Assembly (NCBI GenBank): GCA_034387635.1
Contig: JAOANU010000012.1
Coordinates: forward strand, 1-64,000
Direction: 5' to 3'
Source: Rhodosporidiobolus odoratus
Lineage: Eukaryota > Basidiomycota > Microbotryomycetes > Sporidiobolales > Sporidiobolaceae
Length of the DNA stretch: 64,000 nucleotides
In this document: in pieces, positions 22,473 through 35,317 of the stretch
Layout of the letters: each line of letters opens with the position of its first letter
How positions within the stretch are numbered: the first letter of the stretch is position 1
Notes under the pieces: generated by a model
The model's input: the letters and a program-made list of their open reading frames with translations, nothing else
What the model was told of the DNA's origin: nothing
The model's database searches: none
Position numbers and translations under genes: made by a program

Positions 22473-23282
22473 GCGGGGTCAACTCGGCATATGGAAAGGG
22501 AGGGCTTTCGTATTTCTGGCGGACGGGTCCTGACCTGGCCCTTGTTGTCTTATCTTGCATTGCCCAACTCGCGTACTGGCAAGCTGCTGTCTGTCGCTGT
22601 GAGCCGCAAGCCGGAGTACCCTTACATGCTCGAAAACAGTATCCCCCTTGATCTCGTTCGGCTGCGCACGAATAGGCTGCTAGACAACCGGTGCCAAGCT
22701 GGGGGGATCGAGTACTGCCAGGCTCGCAACAGCTTGGACGCTACGCCTGTTCGAGACCACCGTCTGCGGTTTTGTTTTCTCGACCTTCTCAGCTCCCTTT
22801 TCCCTGGCAATCCACCATTCCTTGCATTCCTATATACGCCCGCATCGTCGACCCACCTTCTTGCACTGTGCCTGGCAACTATGCCGCCGTCGCCGCGCCT
22901 GTAGCAGCCATCCTCCGCCCACATGTTCCCCGTCCTTTCTCTCTTCCGGCTTCCGCTATTTGTAGAGACCGATCGCTCGCTTGGCGGTTCTCGTTCCGCT
23001 CCGTCTTTTCGCTCGAGGCAGCGGCGGACTCGATCGAGATACTCTCACCCCGTGCCGACTCACGCCGATACGAGGGATGGTAGCTCTGTCTGCATTCAGA
23101 GTGATGCACCTTGCTGAATGCGGCGCTCTTCTTTCCTGATTCCTGCCGCGACCTCTATGTACTTACCTCTGCGAGAAGGGTCACTCGTGGTTCGACAACC
23201 AAGCCGCATCGCTACAGTCACACAATCCATGCAAAATATGTACAGCTAGCTCGAAATAAGCGCAACCGAAAAGGGAGGAACC
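22473..23282. other. Intergenic between convergent CND1 and sugar transporter
   Basis: About 810 bp of 3' flank for two convergent genes. Frames are present on both strands but none has known similarity. No RNA gene recognised. Confidence 0.5.
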
Positions 23283-26216
23283 CTAGGCATTGGTGCGACG
23301 CCCGTGCTTCTTCGCCATATGGGGCTCCTCTGAACCGCCGGTATTGTGCGGCTCGACAACCGTACCGTCGTGAGAGGCGTCGTCCGCAAGCTCGCGGTGA
23401 ACCGGCTTCTCCCCCTTGGTCTTCTGTTCCGCCTTGAGACCGTTGAGGTAGTCCTTGCGGGTATCGGCGCCAGTCGGAATCCACTTTGACGAGTTCCAGG
23501 GCTTGCAGTTCGGGTCATTGTACATGCGGTCGACGTTCTTCCGAAGAGAAGAAAAGAAGCGAGTTAGCTTGCGACATCGATGGCGACGAAGGAAAAGGCG
23601 CACCTCAAGTGAGAGTCCGGACGATTCGTAGAGGAAGAAGTAGACGATGGCAGCGCCAGCAAAGTTACAGCCGGCAAAGACAAAGCTGGAGATTGGGAAA
23701 AGACGACTGTCAGCCTGGAAACCCATAGCGCAAGCAACGGAGCTTACCCATAGGAGTAATGAATGTCGCCGACGATAAGAGGTGTGAAGAAAGATAGCAA
23801 AAAGTTCCAGATCTGTGCGGCAATATTGTTAGGCCAAAGCAGTGTGAGATCCAGGAAGAAGCGATGAAACGGACCCAGTTCGATGAGGTTGCAAGGGCAC
23901 CTTGTTTCGCGCGTGCGTCGCTGCGAGGGGTCTCGCCGACAAGAGTCCAGATGCCGGGCGCCCCTGTAACAATAAGGGTTAGAAGCCGTGCTGGAGAAGG
24001 TTCAATTGAAGTTGACGAAAATCTGAACGTACAAGTGCTGGCATAACCAAGAATGAACAGGCACGACGAGACGATCATGACTGAGGAGAGCGAGCATCGC
24101 AGTCAGTGCCTGTTTTTTAACTGAATAAGGGGAAACAGCTTACGGTTGCCGACGCCCTTATCTTCTTGAGGATCCCGAGCGGTACCAGCTGCGCCGTACA
24201 CACAAAGCCATACGCCCTGCCACACACCGCCCTGTGCAGAAACGGGAGGGGTCTGTTGCTGGTCTTTCTGGGAGACTGTAGAAAGATACGTACAACGATG
24301 AGGGGAATGCGGCGACCGAAACGCTCCATGACGTAGAGACCGAAGAATGTGCTGTGGGAGAAGGCTATGAGGGAGGGACGGGAGAAGAAAGCGGAGAAGT
24401 GAACGGACCAGACGAAGTTGACAGCGCCGAGAATGATCTGCGCGACGAACGAGTCGGACAAGCCGACACCCTGGAAGACAGTGGCGCCATAGTAGACTGA
24501 AGAGGCCCAGTCAGGGAGAAAACAAGCAGAGGATACGCGGGAGAAAACCCACAGAAATAGTTCGCGCCTTATGGAGAAAGAACAGGGATAAGCAGAAGGC
24601 ACGCGGTGGGGTGCAGACCGTGGAAGCGTACCTGTGAGCTGCTGTCCTGCTTGCAGCGTCATCAGAAGGATGGTCCGGTACAGCATCTTGTCCTGCGGCT
24701 TGAAGCAATCGATCCTGACGTTGAGACCGGGCTGTGTCAGTCTGCTAGTCACGTGAACAGGTTGTCAAAGGGAGCGTACCAGCGGAACTTGTCCATTCTG
24801 GACTCGCGCTCGACAGCTGCAGCCATCTCCTCGTATGTCTGACGGACCGTGTAGTCGTTGTCTTCGACGCGCACACCTCGGATGAGGGCAAGAGAGCGCT
24901 CGGCTTCTTCCGTGCGCCCTTCGCCGTAGAGCCACCGTGGCGATTCTGGGGCGAAGAGGATACCGGTTGCGAGGATGATAGCCCAGAGCATGTTGAGGCC
25001 GCATACGATGCGCCAGGAGGCTCCGCCGATGTTGACATTGCGAGTGCCGATAGAGATGCTATAGGCCACGAGAATACCGGCTGAGCGCAGCAGCAGGTGG
25101 ATCAGCTACACCGGCGTAGAGTTTGATGACGGAAGGAGGAGGCTCACCCGTAATCATGAGCTGGTAAGTCGCGACCAAAGTCCCTCGAACCTCCTTCGGT
25201 GCCGTTTCCGACACAAAAAGCGGAATGACGGCGGATAATGCGCCAACGCCAAGTCCGGTGACAAATCTCCCGATCATGAACTGTGAATGAAGCGCGTGAG
25301 TAAGGGAGAGACATCCGGGCAGAGCATCAGAGAGGCCGAGGGCAAGAAAAAAAGGTATAAATCCGCTTTGACTGGACAGGCGCCTGGGAGGGGAAGTGGT
25401 CGTGGTAGCAGGACGGTGAGCACACCTGATACCATGCCGAGACACTGGCGACCTGAATGACAGTACCAACGATGATGACACAGTTGTCCACCACGATGGC
25501 CTTCTTCCGCCCGAGTCTGTCAGCGAGGCTGCAGGACAATGCAAGGTCAATCTCTGCTCGAGCTCGAGAATCAGACTACAGAGTAGGGAGAGGAAGGAAT
25601 GCGTACGTTGCTCCGATGAGGGCTCCGAACAGGGTTCCAATCGAAAGCAAAGAAACGATCAAGCCAGACCGAATCGTGCCGAACTCGCACTGATCGATGG
25701 GTATATCGCCGCAGGACGCAAAGCGGCGCTTGAAGTCGTCCTACGAGGGAAAAGCTCGCGCCATCAATACGGCAATCTGCAGCGAAAGATTCGGCACTTC
25801 GCGAAGGAGCTCGAGCTGCGACAGCCGGACCTCGGGGAGCACCGTTGGATGTAGCCATGTGCAGAGAAAGGGACCGTACCATCTGCAAGAAGTCGGCGAT
25901 TTGACCTGTAAGCGTGCGAGAAAAGCACAGGTTAAAATGGTCTCGCAAATCAACGCCTTCCCTGGCGTACCAGTGTCATAGCTGCAACGGAAATCTACGT
26001 CAGCATTTCCTCACTCGACGTCGCCTGAGGAACAAGAGCGTACCCGAAGAGAAAGCTGAGGGAAGTTTTCGGAAGAGGGAGAGGGAGCAAAAGGTCAGCT
26101 TGCCCGCCCACCTACGGTAGTATAGACTGTACGCACCCTCCAATAGACGAGAATACCGCCAAGGAGATGGCGAGCCCGCTGACAGGCGCCCCGTTGACGT
26201 GAAAGATCAGCGGCAT
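23283..26216 (-). CDS. Major facilitator sugar (hexose-type) transporter
   Basis: Twelve-span plasma membrane transporter of the sugar porter family; the substrate cannot be told from sequence. The 5' end is highly split: exon 1 26216-26137, exon 2 26055-26044 (12 nt), exon 3 25981-25971 (11 nt), exon 4 25905-25880 (26 nt), exon 5 25740-25607. Joined they give [21 protein letters not shown] and then DDFKRRF, the conserved first-loop motif. Later marks: [41 protein letters not shown] (read in parts), ESPRWL and the usual PESPR loop. The C-tail is polar and ends KKHGRRTNA. The exact number of 3' exons is uncertain. The start is the first Met before the first span. Confidence 0.9.
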
Positions 26217-26781
26217 AGCTGGTCGAAAAGTAAATTGAGAAGGTAGAGGTCGGGTTACAGGTCGTATCGATGATCGAGCTGTGCGTGTGAGAAGTGGAGT
26301 GGTGAAAGAAGAACAGCAGAAGTAGCGGAGGAAGTGGAGAAAGTCAGGCGGCCCACCCGATTCTGTCAACCAAACCCCCACTTGCACCCGTTAACTGACC
26401 GATATTTCGTCATTCGGCTTCGGACTAGATGGTTCCAGTTCGAAGTAACGAGATGTTGTCGTCCGGTCGGAGCATGAGCTGCCGACGTCGTTTGCAGCCG
26501 CATCCCGACTGCTGACCTCAGCTCTTAACAGCTCTCCTAGAGAGTTTGTCAGATCAAGTAAAGAAGACATGCAGAATTCGCGTAGTTAAGATCATCTGAT
26601 TCCTGAACTCAGTGTGTAGCTCAGTCAACGTGTTAGCCAGTAAGTCAGCAAGGCCGATGCACATTGAAGAGAACGGGATGGATGGAGGAGGATGGACAGG
26701 CAGGAAACCACGACAGATTGGGGAAGAAACAATGCATAGACTTGACGGTTGCACGGCCGTCTCCCGCCTGGGTAGCTTTGG
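26217..26781. other. Intergenic between TUP1 3' end and transporter start
   Basis: About 565 bp holding the transporter promoter and the TUP1 3' UTR; both genes are on the minus strand. It is somewhat AT-richer than the genes. No motif firm enough to name. Confidence 0.5.
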
Positions 26782-29700
26782 CTACAGGGAAGTATAGGAC
26801 CATACTCGGCAAGACCAGTCGCCGCCCGCACTTGACATGAGCCCACCTGCCGGCGAAACGTCGACGGAAATGACTGAAGGCGCGACGTCGGCGGTAGGTA
26901 GTATGCATGGTTGACAGTAAGGTGTATGGGTAGATGTAAGAATAGCAGAAAAGACAAAGCATGAAGCAGTCAGTTCCGAAGCCACGTTCATCGGTAATGC
27001 AGATGGAGCAAGCAAGCACGTACCAGAGTTCTTGTGACCCTGAAGCATGAACTGGGCCTTGGCCGTCTTGGGGTCCCAGAACTGCACGCCGCGGTCTTTC
27101 GAGCCGGAGACGATCCAGGCGCCGTCGGGCGAGATGGAGACGGAGAGGACGTAGTCCTGCAGGCGACGAGAAGTGCCGCATCAGTACATCTACCAGCCTA
27201 GGCGTATACGACAAAGCGAGGAGAGCGGAAGTATGCAGAGGAAGAGAGAGACGGCAGAATCGGGGAGAACTGAAAGTTGCCACGCACCTTGTGACCCTGT
27301 AACGTTGTCAAGCACGTCGTCTTCCCGCCTTCTCCGACCGGTGCATCCTTCCCACCGGCCGCCAAAGCCGCCTTCAAGCTCCCCACATCGAACATCTTCA
27401 GAGTTTTGTCAAGACTGCCGGAAACGAGGAATTTTCCATCCGGCGAGAAGGCAACCGAGTATACCGAATCCTTGTGACCCTTGAGCTTGTCGAGCAGCTG
27501 ACCCGTCTCGGCGTCCCAAATGCGGACGACCGTGTCGAGAGAACCAGCGGCGAGGAACTTGCCATCGGGGGAGAAGACGACGCTGGTAACGCCCGCATCG
27601 ACGGGGCCATTTTCGGCGATGGTGATGTCTTCGATGGTGAGGGTGAAGACGGCAGCGCCGGTCTCGAGGTCCCACATGCGGGCAGTCTTGTCGCCAGAGC
27701 CGGAAACGAGGCGCCGACCGTCCGGAGAAAAGGCGAGGGAGTAGATCTCAGACTTGTGGCCGTGGAAGACTTGCGAGATGCGCTTGTGCGCGAGATTCCA
27801 GATCTGGAGGGCGCAGCGTCAGAATGGAGCGATACAAGTACACACTCTCGACAACAGCTCAACTGCTGGATAAGAGGCGGAAAAAGCAAGCGTACCCTAA
27901 CGATTCGGTCCTCTGATCCTGTGGCAAGGTATTTGCCATCGGGACTGAAAGAGACGCTGCGGATATAGTTGTCGGCCTTCGAGCCGGAGTTTTCGTCGAA
28001 AAGGATACTGATGAAATTTTGAAGTCAGCCTCAACAAGCAGCGAAGAAGGGCAAAGAAGAGAAAGCGTACGCAATCTTGGCGCCAGTCTTGGTATCGTAG
28101 AGCGTGGTATTGCGGTTACATCCCGTTGCGAGGACTTTGCCGTCGGGAGAGAAGCGCACGCAGCAGACAACCCTGCACAATGAATGAAGCTCAGCATGCC
28201 CCAGGCGACGTGGACGCAAGGGTAGGCGGATGGGGAGGCAAGAGCGTACGAGTCGTGAACCAGAGTATGCACCAACCCCACATCCAGCACCCTCTTCACA
28301 TTGGGATTGAACATTGTCATCCAGTCGCTTCCCTCTTTCTTGAGATCTTTCGGTGCGGTTTCGGGGTCAAAATTGGTGACCTCGACAGACTTGTCATCCT
28401 TGGGCAGCTGTTGCGAGGGCGGTTGCGAGTGTACGGGCGGAGGAAGGTGCTGGTGTGGTTGTGTAGGGGGTACGGGAGTGGTGGCGGGAGCGGGAGAAGG
28501 TGCAGCACTGTTGAGAGAAGCAAGAGGAGGAACGCTGACAGGCGGGAGAGGCGAGGGGTGTTGAAGTGGGGGAGGGCCCGGAGGTCCTGTCGATGGCGGG
28601 CGAGAATTGGAGTTATAAGGCAGAGAGACGGAACCATGCCGTTGAGCCGCAGATGCTGCGCCCACGGAAAGACGTTCAGTTCAACCTACCTGTAAGTCGG
28701 AGATGCGGAAGCGAGATCAGGTTTCTAGAGCACACCTTTTCGCCGTTCCTCTTCCTCCCTGAGCCGCTTACTTGAGTGATCCAGCGCTGCCAAGCTACCG
28801 TCCCTTTCTCTCCCATTCGCGAAGCCTGCACCTCCCGGATAACCTGCCGGTAGCCCTTCTGGCCCCTCCCGCCCCGCACCGAGATGGCCGCTGCCCGGTC
28901 CAGAAGAGCCTGGTCGAGGGCCACTTGAAGGAACGGGTGTGCTGGCACCACCCATCATCGGAGGGAGCGTCGGACGGCCGAGTACCGTCGAAGAAGAAGA
29001 AGGATGACCAGCACCCGCAAGTGCGGGGACAGGCTGTGAAGAAATGGAGTTGCGGGAAGAATCGAGTTGTTGGCGGAGGCGGGAGTTCTCTTCTTGCAGA
29101 CGTGAGTTTTCTTCTTGCAGTCTACACAAGCGGAATGCCAAGGACGTCAGCAGCGATCTTGTAGCGGACCCGAGGATGCGCGGGAACGACGTACACTCGC
29201 TTATCATCGTGATACTTCCGTTCGAGATCGTATGTCACGGCTCGCATCGCGTTGAGTTCGCTAGCATGCGTGTGGACTGCAGGGACCGTACTGCACGGCA
29301 TCAGTTCAAGCTCACCCCGTGCCTCAGGCCTCTAATTTCTTTTCAAGGGAGATTGGGGACGGGCTTGAAGTTCCGCGAGCGAGGGACCAAGAAGCTCTGT
29401 CGGTACCCCCAAAGCAACGTTGCGTCGATCGAGGCCGCGGGTATGAAGAGGTAGCTTACTCATGGCCTCGTATTCCTCTCTCTGTGCCCTCAGCACCCCA
29501 CCTTCCGTCGCAACCTGCTCGAACTCTGCCTTGACGAACTCGAGCAAATCGCTAAGTCTGCCGGCGCTGGGATGTGGCGGTGCGACCACGCCAATGACGG
29601 CGGAGTTGGATTGTCCTGGTGCACCAGCCGCTGCCGCGGAGGGGTGCATGAGACCGTTGAGGGGATGAGCCGAACCGGCGCCCGCTTGCGCAGAAGAAGG

Positions 29701-29811
29701 AGGTGCGCCCGCTCCAGCAGAGCCTCCTGGCACGACTGACGACCCTCCTGCCAATGCGGAACCCGGTGCGAGGGACACGGCGCCCAGAGGTCGGTGGTCA
29801 TAACGGGACAT
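26782..29811 (-). CDS. TUP1: TUP1-type WD40 transcriptional corepressor
   Basis: Partner of Ssn6/Cyc8 in gene repression. The N-terminal tetramerisation helix is visible ([16 protein letters not shown] near 29500-29570, then [20 protein letters not shown] near 29220-29270, then [20 protein letters not shown], a directly repeated heptad). A long Pro/Gly/Ser-rich linker spans about 28400-29040. The C-terminal seven-bladed propeller has repeats such as [60 protein letters not shown] and [17 protein letters not shown], ending [14 protein letters not shown] blades are separated by short introns. The start [10 protein letters not shown] lies at 29811. A Tup1 role for basidiomycete homologues in mating and morphology is known for the family, not shown here. 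Confidence 0.95.
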
Positions 29812-30348
29812 GGTGAGAGCGACCGGCAGAGATCGACCGGTGGTGGAAGTCGCCAGAGAGTGCTCCTGGCTAGTATGACGCGTTAGCGCGCTTGCTCCGT
29901 GGCCCTGAGGCGCGATACAGGCGAGAGGGGGAGTGTTTCGTGGTGCGGGAGGGACTCAGGACTGACTGTACAGCGATTGACGAGCGTGGGTGCGACCTTG
30001 TGTACTCGATAGAGGGGTTTGCAAGGCGATTGGCTGCAGTCTGGCCTGTATCGGGCGCGGGTGTGTGACAGAGTAACTAGTTTGTTGTGGGAATATAAAA
30101 GAGGGAACAGGCGGCGGGCCGGAAGGAGGAGAAAATCGAGTTTGCACCAGGCACAACTCGCAAGTCTGGGCTCTTCTCTTGAATCTGATTGGTTCGGCGA
30201 GATTACCCTTTCCTTCTCCTCACCGATCAAATGCGGACACTGTTAGCTACAGGGGGTACTATAGCCTCATAACTTCCTTTGTTTCCTGCCTTCCTGCTCT
30301 TGCTTGGAGTCTGCTCGCTGGCCCTCACCCGCTCCCTGGTCAGACAGC
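29812..30348. promoter_or_regulatory. Divergent promoter TUP1 / RCE1
   Basis: 537 bp between the start codons. Contains pyrimidine-rich tracts and a TATAAAA-like hexamer near 30094-30100 on the plus strand. No other motif I would defend. Confidence 0.45.
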
Positions 30349-31850
30349 ATGAATCTCCTCAGTCCATCGTCAACTCTACTCGCCTCAACTGCCTTCACTA
30401 CGGCCTACCTTGGTTCAATCTATCTTCTTCCCTCCTGTCGGGTCAACCTCTCCCCACCTCAACCTCCCATCCCGGCGCCGCACGACATCGCATCCAGCGT
30501 ACCCGCACACTCAGCAGAACTACCGAGGGATCGCAATCATCCGTCTGTCATCAAAGCCCGACTCGCTGCCGTTTCAATTGCCTCGACCGCTTCCTGCGCC
30601 TTTGTTCCCTTCCTCGCTTTCCCTTCCGTCTCCAACTCCCTGTCCTCTTACCGCTCCGCTCTCTCAGCTACGACCAAGCTACTGGGTCTCGCTCTACCGA
30701 CGTCAGCGCCCGATGCACTTCGCCTCGTAATCTTCCCGCTCGGGTTGACCGCCAGTCTGTTCGCTGGTACATGGTACATCATGTGGAGAGCCGGAGAGCT
30801 GCCTTGGCAGAGTAGCTGGACCAGAGTCAAAGGCGGCTGGTGGCAAGTCTTCGAAAGCAAGTTTGAGGGCTGGAAAGGGATCCGCAATTACGTTGCCGTG
30901 CGCTTTGTCGCTTCCGCCGTGTCCCCCCTCGACTCTCGAGCTCATCGCCTTGCCTTCACTGCAGGCACCATTGACGGAAGAGCTCACCTTCCGCTCGTGC
31001 GTAATTGCCGCTTCAGCTCTCGGAGGCTACAACAAAAAGCAGCTTGTTTTCCTCACGCCGTGCTGGTTTGGCCTCGGTACGTTTCCGCTTCTTGCTGCTA
31101 TCTGCTATACGGTGCTGATTCCGCCGCTATGTAGCTCATGTGCACCACGCTTGGGAAACATACCTTGCTGGTGGAAGAACGAAGCAGGCTCTCATCAGAG
31201 GAGTTCTTCAATCCAGTACGTTGGTGACAGTCTGCCTCTCCCCCGCAGCCGGTTTGGCACTATTGTTTGCGCTTGTTGACATTTTTCGGCACCGCAGCGT
31301 TTCAGTTTGTCTACACCACCCTCTTCGGGTGGTATGCTTCTTTCCTCTTCTTGCGAACCGGTAAGCCTACACCTATCGCTGTGGCACTTTGCTCTGCCTG
31401 CTTCGGACCAGCAGGGCATATGAAGCAGTTTTTGACCGCAAGGGTCTTGCTGATCTGCTCAGCCTCGACCTAATATTAGCTGATGCTCCTATCCTTCCCA
31501 AATGTACCAGGTTCCGTCGTTCCTCCTTTCCTCGCGCACTCACTGTGCAACATCCTGGGACTTCCACCGCTCGGGTGGGCTCTCCAGGTATGGCCGGATA
31601 AGAAGCTCTGTGTGTTTCTTCCCTCCGGTCTGCGCGGTTTCATCTTGACTCGGATCTGGTTTTCCTACATCCAACACAATCCTAACCCCTGCCCGATACG
31701 ACATTCCTCCCTAGTTGTCATTCACGCTGATACGCTTGACAACTCGCAGCGCTCTACGGGTCTTACCTCGCCGGGATTGCCACTTTCAGCTACGGACTTT
31801 GGCGATGGACGGACCCTGTCTTGTTTGGCGGTAGTCTCTACTGGGCGTAG
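30349..31850 (+). CDS. RCE1: CAAX prenyl protease 2 (RCE1 type)
   Basis: ER membrane protease that removes the last three residues of prenylated CAAX proteins such as Ras and a-type mating pheromones. Exon 1 runs from the ATG at 30349 to about 30897 and holds several membrane segments. The next exon begins APLTEELTFRSC, giving the catalytic Glu-Glu-x3-Arg motif. Then come FGL joined to AHVHHAWE (catalytic His) and, in a later exon, AHSLCNILGLPP (His-x3-Asn). The last exon ends YGLWRWTDPVLF...LYWA. Six or so exons with GT-AG introns. An in-frame ATG at 30304 would add 15 residues. The family order of motifs is complete, so it should be active. Confidence 0.9.
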
Positions 31851-32040
31851 TTGTTTCATCATCAAGAGAATAGGTCTAGCGGTACGTGTATGTGGTGGTG
31901 AGACAGGATTTGCACAAGAGACCGCTGATAGCGATAACGGTAAACAGGGGTATGCCTGGCATCGGGTATCCCGATACGTTTCTGCCCACGCTTCAAGCTG
32001 CCTTTGTCAACTCTACTCCGCCTTCCTCACACACGCGTGG

Positions 32041-32412
32041 GCAAGCTTGAGTCCGGGAGAGCCAGACTCGAGTTGGTTGGTTTGGCCGGTCTCGTCTCGT
32101 CCCCCAGAAGGTACGGCTAGCTCTTTGCTGTCACAGTCATCACCTGCCCACTCAGCACCTCCAGCTCTCTCCATCCCACCGCTTCCCTGTTGCTGTCAAC
32201 CTCCCTCGACCTTTGACCTCCTCCGCTCCAACTTTTCCTACCCGTTTCACCTGGGCTCGCTAACGCATTCTACCACCTCCAGATCATGCCTACGAGGTTC
32301 TCAAACACGAGGAAACACCGCGGGAATGTCTCAGCTGGTCACGGTCGTGTAGGAAAGCACCGTAAGCACCCGGGTGGTCGTGGTCTTGTCAGTCCATCCC
32401 ATTTCCTCCCCT
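32041..32412 (+). pseudogene. Inverted, truncated copy of the RPL28 5' end
   Basis: Nearly identical to the reverse complement of 35191-35562. It carries the 5' UTR exon, the 172-nt UTR intron (32111-32282, same length as in the gene, with two differences that I can count), the start codon at 32286 and coding exon 1 through [11 protein letters not shown] plus the following donor. It then breaks off. One clustered change turns the gene's RGHVS to RGNVS. With the promoter-side exon present it could be transcribed, but the remaining L28 exons are absent. Confidence 0.9.
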
Positions 32413-34463
32413 TCCGTTTCCTTTTCTCCCACTCTCTTCCCATCCTTCCGCTTCTTCACTGTACTCTTGCCTTGTTGGTTTGGCGCCGGCCTTGCTTCGC
32501 ATAGAGGCGCAGGTAAAGATAAGGCCTTGCGATACACAGCTGTGTAGGCTCGACTCGTGTTTTTCGCTTTGTACTTGACTCCCACTCAGGAGCCACCTTT
32601 GAATCCCCGCTTCACTGCCTAGACATAGCCTTACGTCTTGCTCCTGTGCTGCCACAGTCTGTCATCAGCTAACAAGCTGTACAGCTGCGCGAAGGAATAG
32701 CTGTCCTAATGGCCTTCTCAACTCAAGATACTTCGTCAAGGCAAAGTAAGTGTCTTGTCAAGCACATCTGTGTGATCTTGTCATGGCCAACCCTGAAGAA
32801 GATTTGCTTATATATGAGTAGAGCCAGTGGTTATGTGAACAATGGACAGAAGCAAAGTGGTCATTCAGCAACGTTGGGGAATCGAGTAAACTTGGGTTAT
32901 AGAGACAGAGGAAAAGGGCAAGGGTAGATTTGATGAATTTGGCCGTCAGATTGCACAGTCGCAGCAACACAGCGTGCAGCAAGTTGAGCAACAAGGGGGC
33001 ACAAAGTCAAATAGTTCAATGCAGTCACAGAAAGGGTAATCAGCGTGGCAAGGGCAGGGCAGAGTGAGCTGGCGACGGATTTGTGAGCATCTGCCACTGC
33101 AGACCGCAGTGCAGAAGTGAGGAGAGCGGGGGGGCGTGTGTTGAGAAAGAAAGTGGGAGAAAGGGAGGGAACGAAGTGGAAGGGAGGTTTGGTACGCACT
33201 GACCAGGGCATGGCTAGACCACAAGGGATCATAGGGCAGGAATCGAGGGGTGCAGAGGAAGCAAGCTGGGAAGAGATGTGCATGCAACACGGAGTAGAGA
33301 AGAGATACACGGCCGAATAGCCTGCTGACCAGCGAGCAGTGGACAGCGTGAAGGGAATCGGGAGGCGAAGGCACAAAGGGAGGAGAATTCAGACCTCGGA
33401 GGCGTGCAAGTTGGGAAGGAATGCAATTGGAAGGGAGGGGGACGAGTCTGCTGAAGGAAAAGAAGAACTTGAAGGAGAGTGAATTTTGTGATACCCGCCG
33501 TCGCAAGCCTCGCAGACCTGCACCTTGGTGCGGCAAGCTGGAGCGTAAGAGCCTCAACAAGGATCCTGTCCCCGAGGGTGCCGTGGCAGCGGAAGATAGG
33601 GTCGTTCAAATGTACAGAAGACAAACCCAAACTGGCTTTGGACAGCCATGGAAGCCGGTCCTTCGCCTACACTCCTCGAGCACACGCTGCACAGCTCAGC
33701 CTGAACAAGGCACCCGCACTGACAATGAAGCCGGGATGTCAGGGCGCGCGCCGCCGGGGCATCGTGTGGCCTCAACATTTTCTTCCACCTCGCCCATGCT
33801 ATCCTGCCCGCCCGTGTCTTTCCTAACTCAAGCGCCCTGTATGCAAAAGTCTGCAGGTCACGCCGCTACGTGCCAGGCTCTCACGGGACCCAGCACGTGG
33901 AGATGGATTCCCCGCCTGCAAGAACAGCGTCAGCGGCGCCAGCCATGAAGTGGGACAGTGTCGCCCGACTACACAGATGCAAGCTATTAGGAGGTCACAG
34001 ACTGGCGCGACGTGGCGCATAAAAGATTAGGCGACACTTAAGAGAAAGCGCTTGCCCGAGGAAAAGAATGTCGAGAAGAAAAGAAAAGCTAATCGTCGAC
34101 ACAATCCGAATCGCCAAAGCCCCGTCGCACGAGCGGCGACGACAGCAAAGCCCCAATCAACCCGTCCACCGGGCAAGGCCGCCTCCAGAGGATGTGAAAG
34201 AAAGCCGAAGCCGAAGCAGCAGCACCAAACCGCCTATGCGTCTTCCCTCGGCCCGCCCCCCGCACAGCAAGTCTGCCACCGCGACGAAATCTGCCCCTCG
34301 CTATGCCGCGCGACACATCACTCATCCCATCGCGACCGACAGCAGCTCTCCTTACAAGCGACCTCCCAATCTTCGCCTGATGAAGCGGGTCAATACAAAG
34401 GTATTGCAGCGACCCTCAGTGGATTTCGTCTTCTCGTACCCCTCGAACAACCCGATGCAAGCT
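32413..34463. other. Gene-poor segment between inverted RPL28 copies
   Basis: About 2 kb without a recognisable gene. The part around 32640-33100 is clearly poorer in GC than its surroundings. Open frames on both strands (for example 33421-33948 and 34068-34661 on plus, 32946-33560 on minus) have no family look, and the second overlaps RPL28 antisense. No tRNA box pair, transposase or LTR seen. Could hold a non-coding transcript or relic DNA. Confidence 0.45.
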
Positions 34464-34987
34464 TTAGGCGACGATGGAAACGGCACCACCGTTGGCCTTG
34501 ATCTTCTCCTCGGCGCGGCGGGAAACGTAGCGGGCCTTGACGATGACGGGGAAGGCGGGGAGGCGGCCCTTGGCGAGGACCTTGCCGTAGCCCTAAGAAC
34601 GTGGGATGGTGGGGGGCAGAGTGAGGCAGGGATCGTAACAGAGAGGCGAGGAAGTGGGTAAAGCGGGATCGGGACAAGAGGCGAGTTGGGGCAGCGGTTT
34701 GCAAAGGTCGCGGAGAGGTCGCAGCCGAGTGTGCAGAGTCGAGGAGTGCAGGGGAGCGGGATAAAGGGCAGGCGGCAGATGGTGAATATGCGGAAAAGGA
34801 AACACTCAGTGGGGTTCACTTCGCAAGACACGATGGGAAGTAACGCACGGCAGCGAGGGTGTCAATGACGGGGACAACGGTCGACTCGGCGGTGAGGCCC
34901 TCACGCTGCTCAGCGGGGATGAGAGCAACGAGCTTGTCGACGTTGATGACCGGGCGCCAGAGCGCGGCCTTGTTGAGGTGGAAGTGG

Positions 34988-35024
<37 letters not shown>

Positions 35025-35317
35025 TGTCGAAGTTGGTACGGTGGTGGTGCTGACCACCAGCCTACAGGTCGTGAATTCGCCAGATGAGGGGGTAAAGTCA
35101 GTACGGCTGAAATTGGCATGACTTCTACCGGAATTCCAGGCGAACTCCTCCGTAGCGCTCGTATCGCCTCGTAATAGTCCGGCACTGGAAAGGGGAGGAA
35201 ACGGGATGGACTGACAAGACCACGACCACCCGGGTGCTTACGGTGCTTTCCTACACGACCGTGACCAGCTGAGACGTGGCCGCGGTGTTTCCTCGTGTTT
35301 GAGAACCTCGTAGGCAT
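34464..35317 (-). CDS. RPL28: 60S ribosomal protein L28 (uL15, L27a family)
   Basis: Large-subunit protein. Coding exons: 35317 to about 35216 ([13 protein letters not shown] ... HPGGRGL), about 35066-34860 ([37 protein letters not shown]) and about 34593-34464 ([20 protein letters not shown], ending GGAVSIVA). The first exon and the His-rich AGGQHHHR motif are diagnostic. A 172-nt intron in the 5' UTR lies at 35492-35321, three bases before the ATG. An early UTR intron is common in fungal ribosomal protein genes. The 5' part was copied to 32041-32412 in reverse orientation. Confidence 0.95.

Noticed and set aside
31483..32352. 289-codon plus frame joining RCE1 to the RPL28 copy
   Set aside because: Runs through RCE1 introns and the RPL28 UTR intron in the wrong frame. 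RCE1 ends at 31850.
34068..34661. 197-codon plus frame over the RPL28 3' end
   Set aside because: Low-complexity and antisense to the last RPL28 exon; no sign of selection.
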